61,327 nt of DNA, taken from contig CAZCGA010000025.1 in NCBI GenBank assembly GCA_964498075.1, forward strand, positions 1 to 61,327. The letters are read 5' to 3'. The stretch is from CAZCGA01 sp964498075. GTDB taxonomy: Bacteria; Desulfobacterota; Binatia; HRBIN30. Positions 41,762 to 50,735 of the stretch are shown one piece after another (within the stretch, counting starts at the first letter, position 1; the number at the start of each line of letters is the position of its first letter). Both the position numbers and the translations under genes were made by a program. The notes below the pieces were generated by a model. It searched no databases, had not been told where the DNA came from, and worked only from the letters and a program-made list of their open reading frames with translations.

Positions 41762-42712
41762 ATGGGGATTCCCACGGGCGCACCGCCACAGATCGACATT
41801 TGCATTGCAACCTACAAGCGGCCGCAGCTCCTCGCCAGGCTCCTCGATTCTCTGGTCGTCCAGGAGACCCGCGGGCAATTCACCTTTCGTATCATCGTCA
41901 TCGACAACGACGCGCGCCGCAGCGCGGAAGCCGTGGTCCGGAGCTTTGCGGCTCAGGCAGCAGATATCGTCTACGATGTCGAGCCCGAGCAGAGTATCTC
42001 GCTTGCCAGGAACCGCGGGTTCGCGCACGCTGCAGGAGAATACATCGCCACCATCGATGATGACGAGTACGCAGATCCGGAATGGCTGGCCACTCTGTTC
42101 GATGCCCTCACGCGCTACGAGGCGGATGTGGTCTTTGGACCCGCAATTCCGGTTTTCCTCCCGGACACACCGGAGTTCATCAAGTACTGCGGCACGTTCA
42201 CGCTCCCTAGTCCCCCCACTGGCTCTACCGAAAACTACGCTTATCACACCGCGAACGCTTTCCTTCGCCGAGCGGTCGTTGAGAGCACGCCGGGTCCGTT
42301 CGACCCCAGCCTGGGGCTCACCGGCGGCGAAGACACTGCGTTCTTCGACGGCCTCAGACGCAAGCAGTGCAAGCTCGTGTGGTGCAGAGAGGCCCGCGTG
42401 TTCGCGCCGATCCCCCGCGAACGAGCGACCTTGCGCTGGATCGCGAAGCGTGACTTCCGCTATGGCAATGCCTGCCATTGGGCCCAGCAGCCGGGACCCT
42501 TCGGTGGAGGTCTTTCCAGGCGAGAGGAGCTTTTCCGTGCGTCCAAAGAGATCGTGAGAATGTCGTGCACCTCCTCATGGTATCTGTTGGCGGCCCTCGT
42601 CAACGCGAAGCATCTGATTGGCGCCACCAAGCGCATCCGCCGACTTGCATATATGCTCGGTCTCTGCACGTATCACTTCCACTATCGCTACGAAGCCTAT
42701 CGGCAACGCTAG
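41762..42712 (+). CDS. GT2 family glycosyltransferase
   Basis: 316 residues from ATG 41762. Family motifs: ICIATYKRPQLLARLLDSLV, IIVIDNDARRS, the metal-binding TIDDDEY and GEDTAFFDGLRRKQCKLVWC. The C-terminal basic helices may associate with the membrane. It probably acts on an undecaprenyl-linked glycan intermediate at the cytoplasmic face; the sugar is not predictable. It is followed closely by another GT2 gene and an ABC pair, in operon-like spacing. Confidence 0.93.
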   Translation: MGIPTGAPPQIDICIATYKRPQLLARLLDSLVVQETRGQFTFRIIVIDNDARRSAEAVVRSFAAQAADIVYDVEPEQSISLARNRGFAHAAGEYIATIDDDEYADPEWLATLFDALTRYEADVVFGPAIPVFLPDTPEFIKYCGTFTLPSPPTGSTENYAYHTANAFLRRAVVESTPGPFDPSLGLTGGEDTAFFDGLRRKQCKLVWCREARVFAPIPRERATLRWIAKRDFRYGNACHWAQQPGPFGGGLSRREELFRASKEIVRMSCTSSWYLLAALVNAKHLIGATKRIRRLAYMLGLCTYHFHYRYEAYRQR

Positions 42713-42777
42713 CGTGTGGCGGCTGACTTGCCGCGGATGACCGTGCCCCATTCGACGATCTTTCGATAGCGTCTGAG

Positions 42778-43668
42778 ATGCTCGCTCCCCCCGCAACTCG
42801 TGATCCCGACGTCAGCGTGGTGCTCCCAACTTACAATCGTGCTCGTCTCCTTCGTCGGTCGATGGAGAGCGTCCTCAATCAGACGTACGAGGACTTCGAG
42901 TTGCTGGTGGTCGATGACGGATCGACGGACGCTACCGCGCAGGTGGTGAGCGGTTTGGGTGACAGCCGCATCCAATACCTGCGCCTCGACTGCAATCGCG
43001 GCCCCGGTGCAGCGAGGAATGCCGGCATCCAGATCGCGCGTGGGACGTTTGTCGCGTTTCAGGATTCAGACGACGAATGGATGCCCGACAAGCTCGAGCA
43101 CCATATGCAGGCGTTTGCCGTGGCCCCCACGGCGGTCGGTGTTGTCTATTCAGACATGGCGAGTGTACTGGCAGACGGGCGAGTGGAATACCATCAGTCT
43201 CCAACGGTTGTACGGCGTCGCCTCATTGATCCGGCAACCGGCTTCTACCAGGTCTACAAGCTCGGTATCGCCGCCGCGGTCGTCAGGAGGGAGTGCCTCT
43301 CGCAAGTTGGTCCCTTCAACGAACAGCTCCCCGCCTTGGAGGACTTGGAGCTGTTGATTCGGCTCGCGCACCTGTATGAGTTTGTTCACCTGCACAAGCC
43401 GCTGGTGCGCTACCACCAGACGGATGGACGGTCGACCAGCCTGGCGGCGGAGTATCGCGCGCGGTGTCTGCTGCTGCGGATGCATTACAGAGACATCAGC
43501 AGGTGCAGCCTGCTCGCTCTCCTGAAGGAGGCGAGCTTGTTTGTGGTCGCTTTGCTGGCGCGGCGTCCTCTGCCTGCGGCGCTGACGCGGTTCCTGAGGG
43601 CAGCCTATCGCCCACGTGCTGCGCCTGCGGTGCGACGAGATGAGACCGGCGGGGTCGGATTGGCATGA
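42778..43668 (+). CDS. GT2 family glycosyltransferase
   Basis: 296 residues. The GT2 motifs are VSVVLPTYNRARLLRRSMES, VVDDGSTDAT, GPGAARNAGI and AFQDSDDEWMP (DxD-like), with LEDLELLIRL late in the domain. The C-terminal helical and proline-rich tail is typical of small GT2 enzymes. Its stop overlaps the start of the second ABC permease gene (ATGA), indicating joint expression with the exporter. Confidence 0.94.
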   Translation: MLAPPATRDPDVSVVLPTYNRARLLRRSMESVLNQTYEDFELLVVDDGSTDATAQVVSGLGDSRIQYLRLDCNRGPGAARNAGIQIARGTFVAFQDSDDEWMPDKLEHHMQAFAVAPTAVGVVYSDMASVLADGRVEYHQSPTVVRRRLIDPATGFYQVYKLGIAAAVVRRECLSQVGPFNEQLPALEDLELLIRLAHLYEFVHLHKPLVRYHQTDGRSTSLAAEYRARCLLLRMHYRDISRCSLLALLKEASLFVVALLARRPLPAALTRFLRAAYRPRAAPAVRRDETGGVGLA

Positions 43669-44471
43669 CTCGCGCGACCGCCCTCTCAAAACTCGAGGCG
43701 ACGATCCTCGGGACCCTGCTGCGGCGGGCGTCGTTGGTGCAGATCCTCGTGACCCGTTCGGTCCAGGCGCGCTACCGGGGGACCTTGCTCGGATTCGTCT
43801 GGACGCTGCTCACTCCGCTGCTCCTGATGGCCGTGTACAGCATCGTGTTCGCAGGGTACTTGCAGGTCAATGTTCCCGATTATCCGGTATTCCTGTTCAG
43901 CGCGTTCATGCCGTGGCTGTGGTTTTCATCTTCCCTGCTGGAGGGAACATACGCGATCCTCTATGGCGCGAGCCTGATCACCCGCTCGCGTTTCGATCCG
44001 GAGTTACTCCCCGCGGTGACCGTCTTGAGCGGACTCGTTCATTGTTCGCTGTCGCTACCCGTCGTGGCCATCTTCGCCCTGTGCATGGGACGGCCGTTAG
44101 GCTGGGGAGTTCTCCTGCTTCCCGTGCTGCTGGCACTGCAGCTCCTGCTGACATTGGGCCCCGTGACCGTTCTCTCGGCGTGGAGCGTTTACTTTCGCGA
44201 CATTCAACAGGCGATCCCCACGGCAACTCAGGCCCTGTTCTTCGCCACTCCGATCCTGTACCCGGCGTCGGTGGTCCCGGAAAGGTTTCGCTTCATCGTT
44301 GCCCTGAATCCCTGGGCGTACCTGGCGCGCGGTTATCAGCGCGTTTTGTATGATGGCGAAATGCCGGTGTTCAGGGATCTCGTGATCGTCGCGCTGACGG
44401 CGCTGGTCATTCACGTGGCCTGCGAGTTGATCTTCACGCGCTATCGCGCGCGTCTTGCCGAGGAGCTGTGA
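43665..44471 (+). CDS. wzm: ABC-2 permease of a polysaccharide exporter (Wzm type), second pair
   Basis: 268 residues, six predicted helices. ABC-2 hallmarks: LVTRSVQARYRGTLLGFVWT at the N-terminus and, near the end, FATPILYPASVVPERFRFIV with ALNPWAYLARGYQRVLYDG. It differs considerably from the first permease in the window, so this is a separate transporter and not a recent duplicate. The stop shares bases with the ATPase start (TGATG). Confidence 0.93.
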   Translation: MTRATALSKLEATILGTLLRRASLVQILVTRSVQARYRGTLLGFVWTLLTPLLLMAVYSIVFAGYLQVNVPDYPVFLFSAFMPWLWFSSSLLEGTYAILYGASLITRSRFDPELLPAVTVLSGLVHCSLSLPVVAIFALCMGRPLGWGVLLLPVLLALQLLLTLGPVTVLSAWSVYFRDIQQAIPTATQALFFATPILYPASVVPERFRFIVALNPWAYLARGYQRVLYDGEMPVFRDLVIVALTALVIHVACELIFTRYRARLAEEL

Positions 44472-45226
44472 TGATCGCGGTCGAGTTCCAGGCAGTGACC
44501 AAGCGCTTCCGGCGTCGTGGCGTCGCCGTCAACTACGGGACTCTCAAGGGACTCCTGGCGGGAGCGCCGCGCCGCTCGGTGCCCAAGCCCATTGAAGCAG
44601 TCCGGAGCGTGTCCTTTCCGACTGCAGCCGGTGAGACGCTGGCCCTCGTTGGTCTCAACGGTGCCGGGAAGAGCACCTTGCTGAAGCTCGCTGCCGGCAT
44701 CTATCGGCCTGACGAGGGATCCGTACACACCACCGGCCGCATCGGATCGCTGATCGAGCTGGGGCTCGGTTTCCATCCGGATTTCACGGGCCGCGAAAAC
44801 GTCATCGTCAGCGGCCTGCTCCATGGGCTCACGCGGCGCGAGCTCAGAGGCAGGTTCGACGCCATCGAGGCGTTCGCGGATCTGGGCGGTTACATTGACG
44901 AGCCCGTTCGCACGTACTCAACGGGCATGTGTATGCGGTTGGGCTTCTCGGTCGCGATCCACTCGGACCCGCAGATTCTGTTGATCGACGAGGTGTTCTC
45001 AGTCGGAGACGGCATCTTCATCGACAAGTGCATCGAGTGGATGGAGGCTTTTCAGAAGGAGGGTGGAACCATTGTGGTCGCGTCGCACGATCTCAATCTC
45101 GTGCGCCAACGCTGCCACCGCGCGCTGTGGCTCGACAGCGGACAGGTCCGCGCGCTGGGCGACGCGCACGACGTCGCCGACGCATACGGAGAGTGGATTG
45201 CGCGCAGTCATGCCCCAGCGCTGTAG
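44471..45226 (+). CDS. wzt: ABC transporter ATPase (Wzt type, no C-terminal sugar-binding domain), second pair
   Basis: 251 residues from ATG 44471 (MIAVEFQAVTKRFRRRG). The nucleotide-binding motifs are Walker A GLNGAGKST, signature TYSTGMCMRLGFS, Walker B ILLIDEVF and H-loop ASHD, plus the Wzt-like GLGFHPDFTGRENVIVSG. As in the first pair, the C-terminal carbohydrate-binding domain is absent. It is one of two complete polysaccharide ABC pairs about 11 kb apart. Confidence 0.94.
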   Translation: MIAVEFQAVTKRFRRRGVAVNYGTLKGLLAGAPRRSVPKPIEAVRSVSFPTAAGETLALVGLNGAGKSTLLKLAAGIYRPDEGSVHTTGRIGSLIELGLGFHPDFTGRENVIVSGLLHGLTRRELRGRFDAIEAFADLGGYIDEPVRTYSTGMCMRLGFSVAIHSDPQILLIDEVFSVGDGIFIDKCIEWMEAFQKEGGTIVVASHDLNLVRQRCHRALWLDSGQVRALGDAHDVADAYGEWIARSHAPAL

Positions 45227-45282
45227 CATGATTGAGTGTCGCACCGCGTCCTCATCACCCTGAAGCGCACGCCTTGCCAGGA

Positions 45283-46722
45283 TTACGCGATGAGCGAGGC
45301 GATCCGGCCGGTAATGTTGCCGTTGTTGGCGGAGTTGAAGTCGTCGAGCGGACCGCCGCCCGCAGTCGTGCAGCCGACCGCGGCGCCGATTGTGTTCAGG
45401 AACTTCGGCACCTTGGCGTCGGGCTCGTTGACGTAGATCCCGGTCTTGAGCGCGCCGTTCGCGCCGCCGACGTAGAGGTACGGGAGCCCGTAGGTCTCGT
45501 GCTGCCCGGAGCCGAGGTCGGCGTAATGGACGCACGTCCCGCAGTCGAGGAGCCCCTTCTCGTCGAGCTGATCGAGGATCGAGCGGAAGATCCGCAGGTG
45601 GAACTTGTCGATCTCGTGGTGCAGGAGCTGCGCGCCGGTGATGTTCGTGTTGGCATCGCCGTCGACGCGCTGGCGGTGCGAGATGCTGTGGAAGTCGCAG
45701 CCGCCCGCGCCCGGGACCTCCTTGTACGGTGTGACGTCCTGCGGCTCCCCGATGCTCACGAGGACCGAGCGCGTGCTCCCGCATGCGATCGCCAGCGACG
45801 CGAGCTTCGCCGTGGTGTCGCCGAACTGCTTGAGCGTGTTGCCCTTGTACCAGTCGGGATCGGCGTCGTACTGGTTCCGGTAGGTCGTGACGTCCCTCTC
45901 CATGGTCGGCGGGATAGTACAGGTCAGCGCGATCTCCGTGTCGCGAATCGACTGCGTGTGGAGGTCGAGGCGCTTCCGATCGGACTCCGAGAGGCGCGGA
46001 TCCTTTCGCAGCCGGTCGAGGTCGGCCTTGACGAGGTCGTTTACGCTTCTCCGCCGGTCTATGAGGAGCTGTCTCGCAGCGGCGTCGCCGCTCGCCGATA
46101 GGAACATGCGGTTGTATACCATGAGGAGATTCTCCTCCGCGGCGCGCGACAGCGGGACGCCGTTCGGGTCGAGCGTGTTGAGGAACGAGACGCCGGTCTT
46201 GTCGTGGGCGCCGATGCTCAGGAACATCGACGTCCCGTCAGCCGGCGTGAGCTCGCGCGCGATGCGGTTGTCGAGCGATTCGCCGAGCGGATCACAGACG
46301 AACGTGTCGGGGGTGTCGTTCGGGTACTTCACGCCCGCCCCCGTGAGGCCCTGGATGAAGCCCTCGCGATGTCCGTTCAGGGTCCCGGTCACGACGTGGC
46401 TCAGGCCCCGGACAATCGCCAGCCTCGACGCGTAGCCGGCGAGCTCGCTCAGCGCGCACCCCTGCGGCTGCGACGGCGGCGCCGCGAGGGCCGCCGACGT
46501 GATGGCGCCGTACGGCAGGTTGGGGAACCAGCGCTCGGGCTCGGCACTGAAGTTGCGGTTGAAGAGCGCCTGCTGAACGCCGTTGGCGCGGCGGTAGAAG
46601 AGCACGAACGTCGCCGGACCCTTGTCGACGCGTGCCTTCTTCCGCGTGAGACTCTCGAGGAATGGAAGCCCGACGATCGCTCCACCGACACCGATCAGAA
46701 ACTTGCGACGGTTGAAAGCCAT
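45283..46722 (-). CDS. DUF1552 protein with a Tat-like leader
   Basis: 479 residues. The leader MAFNRRKFLIGVGGAIVGLP has an RRKFL twin-arginine motif, so export in a folded state is likely. The body carries DUF1552 features: ATFVLFYRRANGVQQALFNR, GLSHVVTGTLNGHREGF, then SMFLSIGAHDKTG and GGCDFHSISHRQR. DUF1552 proteins almost always neighbour DUF1592 proteins (planctomycetes, myxobacteria and others); their role is unknown, possibly in extracellular redox or degradation. A GGAG Shine-Dalgarno and a 13-base gap link it to the upstream DUF1592 gene. Confidence 0.92.
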   Translation of the reverse strand: MAFNRRKFLIGVGGAIVGLPFLESLTRKKARVDKGPATFVLFYRRANGVQQALFNRNFSAEPERWFPNLPYGAITSAALAAPPSQPQGCALSELAGYASRLAIVRGLSHVVTGTLNGHREGFIQGLTGAGVKYPNDTPDTFVCDPLGESLDNRIARELTPADGTSMFLSIGAHDKTGVSFLNTLDPNGVPLSRAAEENLLMVYNRMFLSASGDAAARQLLIDRRRSVNDLVKADLDRLRKDPRLSESDRKRLDLHTQSIRDTEIALTCTIPPTMERDVTTYRNQYDADPDWYKGNTLKQFGDTTAKLASLAIACGSTRSVLVSIGEPQDVTPYKEVPGAGGCDFHSISHRQRVDGDANTNITGAQLLHHEIDKFHLRIFRSILDQLDEKGLLDCGTCVHYADLGSGQHETYGLPYLYVGGANGALKTGIYVNEPDAKVPKFLNTIGAAVGCTTAGGGPLDDFNSANNGNITGRIASLIA

Positions 46723-46735
46723 GGTTCTCCGGGGC

Positions 46736-48535
46736 CTACCGCGAAACCGTGAGGAAGGCGTCGGTCTGCACGAGCTCGGCGATGATGTCCCGCACCGGCG
46801 CGCCCTGCATCGACTTGTCGACGATCGGCGACAGCCACTTCGATGTCGCCTGCACCTTCGGCGTGCCGTTCAGGTACGCCGACCAGTGCGCGGCGTAGCA
46901 AGCGTGCGCGTTCGGCGTGTCCCTGGCCACGTCGAGCATGGCGTGCGCGCCGTCGAACGTGCCGAGGAGCTCCGTGGTGCCCGACGTGTCGACCGCGGCG
47001 GCGCCGTCCTGCGTGCGGAAGGCGCCGATGGCGTCGAACGCCTCGAAGGCGAAGCCCATCGGGTTGATGACGACGCCGTGGCACGTCCTGCAGACGGGGA
47101 ATTGCTGCGTGGTCGCCTCGACGCGGCCGCGGTTGTTCGCTCCCGCGGGCCCCTCGATCTTCCGGTTGGACGCGCCCGGAGGCGGGCTGCCGAGGGCAAT
47201 GCACAGAGCGCGGCGAGCCATGAAGACGCCACGCTGGATCGGCGACGGATCCTGCTCGTGAGCCAGCATCGCGAGCCAGCCGACGTGCATCAGGATGCCC
47301 GCGCGCTTGTCCGGCATCTTCACGCGGACGAACGAGCCGGGGCTGGCGTCGAGCCCGGGAATCGTCGCCGGATCCATGCCGTAGACCTTCGCGAGGCTGG
47401 CGTTCACGTACGCGACGTCCGACGAGTAGAGGTCCTTCACGGTGCCCGGGTTGTCGATGACGAGCTCCTTGATCGTCCGGCGTATGTCCTCCTGGGCGTC
47501 CCTGCCGAGATCCGGATAGAACTTCGGGAACACGCCCGTCTGCCGGACGATGCGGCCGAACTTGTCGACGCCGAAGAGCTGCTCGTGGAAGTCCATGAGC
47601 GCCGACGCCGCGCGGGGGTCGGCGAGCATCTCCTTCGCGACCGCCGCGACACCGTCGTTGGTCGCCAGCTTCTTCGACTTCGCGTACCCCGTCAGCTTGT
47701 CATCGGGCATCGTGCCCCAGAGCGCGTACGAGAGCTTCGACGCCAGCTCGTAGTCGCCCAGGCGCACGCGGCCATCATTCGGGCCGAGCTGCGTCGCGCT
47801 CCCGATGCCGTGTCGCTCGTCAACGGGCTCTGCCCCGCCGCCCTCGACGCGGTAGAGGAAGTACGGCGCCTGGAGGACCGCGGTCAGTATCCACCGGACA
47901 CGGATGAGGAAGGGGTCCGACGTCGTATCCGACGCCGCGGCGCTCTCGCCGAGCGCCACCATCTCGTCGATCTCCGCGCCCGTCACCGGCCGGCGGTAGG
48001 CGCGCGGCAGGAAGTCCGTGGCGAAGGCCCGCACGCGCGTGGCAGTGTCGCCGCTCTTGGCCGCGTCGGGCAGGATCTTGTCGAGGGCGACCGGGTCCTC
48101 GACGACCTGCTTCGCGAGCACCTCGGCGGCGCTGCGGTACGCCTGCCAGAGCGCGATCGTCGCGACGACGAGGTTCGAGGAGTCGCGGCCGAAGTCCTCG
48201 CCCGACGGCGCGGGATCCGCAGGGAAGCTCGTCGAGAAGCCAGGTGCGGCCGGGAGGCGGAGCAGGTCGCGCACCGTGTTCTCCCACTGCGCGTGCGTCA
48301 GGGGGACGGCATGCGGCGAGAGTGGCAGCGCGGTGATCTTGCACGCGGGCTCGATGCAGCCGTTCACTGCGACGTGCGGCCGCGTCGGATCGGAATCGGT
48401 GGTGGTGCCCGTCGCTTCGGTGGTCGAGGGCGGACCAGCGAGCCCTGGGTTCGCGACGTCGGCGGCGCTGCGCCCCGCAAACAATGCGGCAACACCAAGC
48501 ACCGTCGCCACGGGCAGGAGATTTCGTCTCTTCAT
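46736..48535 (-). CDS. DUF1592-family secreted protein with a c-type heme motif
   Basis: 599 residues with a signal segment (LLPVATVLGVAALFAGRSAA). The usual domain order of this family is readable: the DUF1587/1595-like start (PLTHAQWENTVRDLLRLP), the DUF1592 core (FLPRAYRRPVTGAEIDEM, APYFLYRVEGG, RLGDYELASKLSYALWGTMP), the DUF1588 part with CRTCHGVVINPMGFAFE (a CxxCH heme-binding motif at about residue 480), and a DUF1585 tail. The heme and the export signal point to a periplasmic or extracellular oxidoreductase-like role; the substrate is unknown. It is followed by the DUF1552 gene. Confidence 0.93.
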   Translation of the reverse strand: MKRRNLLPVATVLGVAALFAGRSAADVANPGLAGPPSTTEATGTTTDSDPTRPHVAVNGCIEPACKITALPLSPHAVPLTHAQWENTVRDLLRLPAAPGFSTSFPADPAPSGEDFGRDSSNLVVATIALWQAYRSAAEVLAKQVVEDPVALDKILPDAAKSGDTATRVRAFATDFLPRAYRRPVTGAEIDEMVALGESAAASDTTSDPFLIRVRWILTAVLQAPYFLYRVEGGGAEPVDERHGIGSATQLGPNDGRVRLGDYELASKLSYALWGTMPDDKLTGYAKSKKLATNDGVAAVAKEMLADPRAASALMDFHEQLFGVDKFGRIVRQTGVFPKFYPDLGRDAQEDIRRTIKELVIDNPGTVKDLYSSDVAYVNASLAKVYGMDPATIPGLDASPGSFVRVKMPDKRAGILMHVGWLAMLAHEQDPSPIQRGVFMARRALCIALGSPPPGASNRKIEGPAGANNRGRVEATTQQFPVCRTCHGVVINPMGFAFEAFDAIGAFRTQDGAAAVDTSGTTELLGTFDGAHAMLDVARDTPNAHACYAAHWSAYLNGTPKVQATSKWLSPIVDKSMQGAPVRDIIAELVQTDAFLTVSR

Positions 48536-48627
48536 TGGCGGCTACTCACCGTCCCGTCGATATCGAAAGGGCGACACACTGATCGGTTGACAGATGTCAG
48601 CGCACTAGGCAAGAAGGCGAAGCTCCC

Positions 48628-49824
48628 GTGCGGATACTGATCATCACCAATGAGATCCCGTACCCACCGATCTCGGGCGTCACGCTACGCAACTACCATC
48701 TGCTGCGGCGCGTTGCGGAGCACCACGAAGTGTACCTGGCGGCGCATATCTACAATCCTGGAGAGAGCGACGGAATCGCGCATCTGCAGGAATTCTGTGA
48801 GCGGGTCGTGACCGGGGCTCTGCGCCCGCGACCGATGTCCCCACACATCCCGGGGTTGTTCCGCTATGCGCTCACCGGCAAACCGTTGGAGCTGGAGTTC
48901 TTTGAATCCCAGGAGCTGGCCGAAGCGATCCGCTCGCTCGCTTCCGAGGTGGACTTCGACATCGTGCACATCGAGGAGTCGCTGCTGGCGCTGTATCTCG
49001 GGCTGTTTCCCGAGTGGCGCAGCAAGTGGGTGCTCACGTTTCACAACGTCTGTTTCGCGCAGGCCGCGCGTCTCTCCAAGGTTGCGTCGACGCGGAACAC
49101 GAGGTGGAGGCTGCGGGTGTTCAGCGCACAAATGCGCCGTTGGGAAGCGCGCTACGCGGCGCGCTTTGATCGCTGCATTGCCGTTTCAGAAGCCGACCGG
49201 CACCTGCTGCTCGCCGCCAATCCGCGGCTGCGGGTGGATGTCGTCCCCAATGGAGTCAATACGAAGGCCTACCGGCCGTTGCCGATGAACGGCAGGTCCG
49301 CATCCCTGCTCTTCGTTGGCCACATGGGTTACGATCCCAATATCGATGCGGCTCTGTTTCTCACCAAGGATATCCTGCCGCACATTCGACGCGCCGTTCC
49401 CGATGTGGAGTTGTGGCTCGTCGGGAGAAATCCGTCGCCGGCAGTCACGCAATTGCAAGGAGACGGGGTGTACGTGAGCGGCACCGTCAGCGACCTCCTC
49501 CCGTACTACGAACGCAGCACAGTGTGCGTAGTGCCGCTGCGCGCTGGGGGAGGTACGCGCCTGAAGATACTGGAAGCAATGGCGCTCAACCGACCGGTCG
49601 TATCAACAACGATTGGCAGCGAAGGACTCGATGCGATGGATGGCGAGCATCTCTTGAATGCCGATCGCCCGGAGGCGTTCGCCGTGCAGGTCGTGCGCGC
49701 CCTGCGGGACCGGGAACTCTCTGAGCGGCTTGCAGCAAACGCCCGACAGTTGGTCGTGTCGCAGTACGACTGGGATACGATCGCGGCGCGGCAGTTGCAG
49801 ATCTACGACGAAGTGACGCGATGA
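48628..49824 (+). CDS. GT4-type (group 1) glycosyltransferase
   Basis: 398 residues from GTG 48628 (VRILIITNEIPYPPISGVTL). The N-terminal Rossmann part has the donor-side segment TFHNVCFAQAARL. The C-terminal part has LLFVGHMGYDPNIDAALFL, GTVSDLLPYYERSTVCVVPL and the E-x7-E region RAGGGTRLKILEAMALNRPV. It is a retaining transferase that acts in the cytosol on a growing lipid-linked glycan. It stands downstream of the divergent DUF1592 operon and starts a run of plus-strand glycan genes. Confidence 0.93.
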   Translation: MRILIITNEIPYPPISGVTLRNYHLLRRVAEHHEVYLAAHIYNPGESDGIAHLQEFCERVVTGALRPRPMSPHIPGLFRYALTGKPLELEFFESQELAEAIRSLASEVDFDIVHIEESLLALYLGLFPEWRSKWVLTFHNVCFAQAARLSKVASTRNTRWRLRVFSAQMRRWEARYAARFDRCIAVSEADRHLLLAANPRLRVDVVPNGVNTKAYRPLPMNGRSASLLFVGHMGYDPNIDAALFLTKDILPHIRRAVPDVELWLVGRNPSPAVTQLQGDGVYVSGTVSDLLPYYERSTVCVVPLRAGGGTRLKILEAMALNRPVVSTTIGSEGLDAMDGEHLLNADRPEAFAVQVVRALRDRELSERLAANARQLVVSQYDWDTIAARQLQIYDEVTR

Positions 49825-49876
49825 GCAGCACGCGGCCGGTGGCCGAAACCTCTCGAGCGGTTGCCGGTAATCACCG

Positions 49877-50659
49877 ATGCGTCTCGTAGATCGCCTCTTG
49901 CCGTGGTCCTCGCCCAAAGGGGTTGCGGCGTTCTCTGCGACCTACGTCATCAACCTGCGCGAGAGCACGGCACGCTGGGACGCAATCACCGAAGTGTTGC
50001 GGCGCACCGGATTGCCACACGTCGTCCGGTGGGAAGCCGTGGACGGACGCAGACTCGACGACGATTGTCTGCGCACGCTGCAATCGATCGGTATCCTCGC
50101 GGCGGACTTGTCGAAGTTCACGCCCAACGCGATCAAAGAAGAAATCGGCTGCGCGCTGAGCCACCTCGGTGTCCTGACGGACATCGTTCGCAGAGGTCTA
50201 CGCCGGGCGCTCATCCTCGAAGACGACGTCGTGCCTACCGCGGGCGACGAGGATTGGCGACAGCGGTTTGCACGGGCCTATGCCGATCTGCCGCGCGCGT
50301 GGCAGCTATGGTTTCTCTATCGCTGCCTGGATCGGAAAGACCAGGTCAAGCGCCGGACACCAAGAACTCTGATACCGTATCTTCCCTACGGCGCAGCTGC
50401 CTACGCCGTCTCCTGCCGGGGGGCCGAGACGCTGGCGCGCGCCGTGCTTCCGCTCCACCAGGCGATTGATTGTATTTTTGCAGAGGACTTGGTGAAGGAG
50501 GGACGAGTCCGCGCCTACGCCGCCAGCCCCTTGCTGTTTCAACCTGGCAACCACAAGTCGATCATCAACGCCAACAACCCCCAAAAGGACTTCATGGTCA
50601 ATGGCGTCTTGCATCCGCCGGAGTTCAGAGAGCCATTCAGCACGAACGTCACGCCTTGA
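49877..50659 (+). CDS. GT25 (LPS-type) glycosyltransferase
   Basis: 260 residues. The family-25 signature is seen in TYVINLRESTARWDAITEVL near the N-terminus, GCALSHLGVLTDIV and the ALILEDDVVP acidic motif (about residues 111-118). The late LFQPGNHKSII matches the end of the domain. GT25 enzymes add galactose-type sugars in LPS synthesis. The gap to the preceding GT4 gene is 52 bases. Confidence 0.9.
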   Translation: MRLVDRLLPWSSPKGVAAFSATYVINLRESTARWDAITEVLRRTGLPHVVRWEAVDGRRLDDDCLRTLQSIGILAADLSKFTPNAIKEEIGCALSHLGVLTDIVRRGLRRALILEDDVVPTAGDEDWRQRFARAYADLPRAWQLWFLYRCLDRKDQVKRRTPRTLIPYLPYGAAAYAVSCRGAETLARAVLPLHQAIDCIFAEDLVKEGRVRAYAASPLLFQPGNHKSIINANNPQKDFMVNGVLHPPEFREPFSTNVTP

Positions 50660-50735
50660 CCACGCGCACCGCGGACGGACCCCCACGCTGATGCCCTTGA
50701 CCCGTTCAGTGCTCTCCCGATAATCATCCGGTGAC

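Noticed and set aside
46622..48640. 672-residue plus-strand frame over the DUF1592 gene
   Set aside because: Arg/Ala-rich antisense shadow with no domain; DUF1592 motifs lie on the minus strand.
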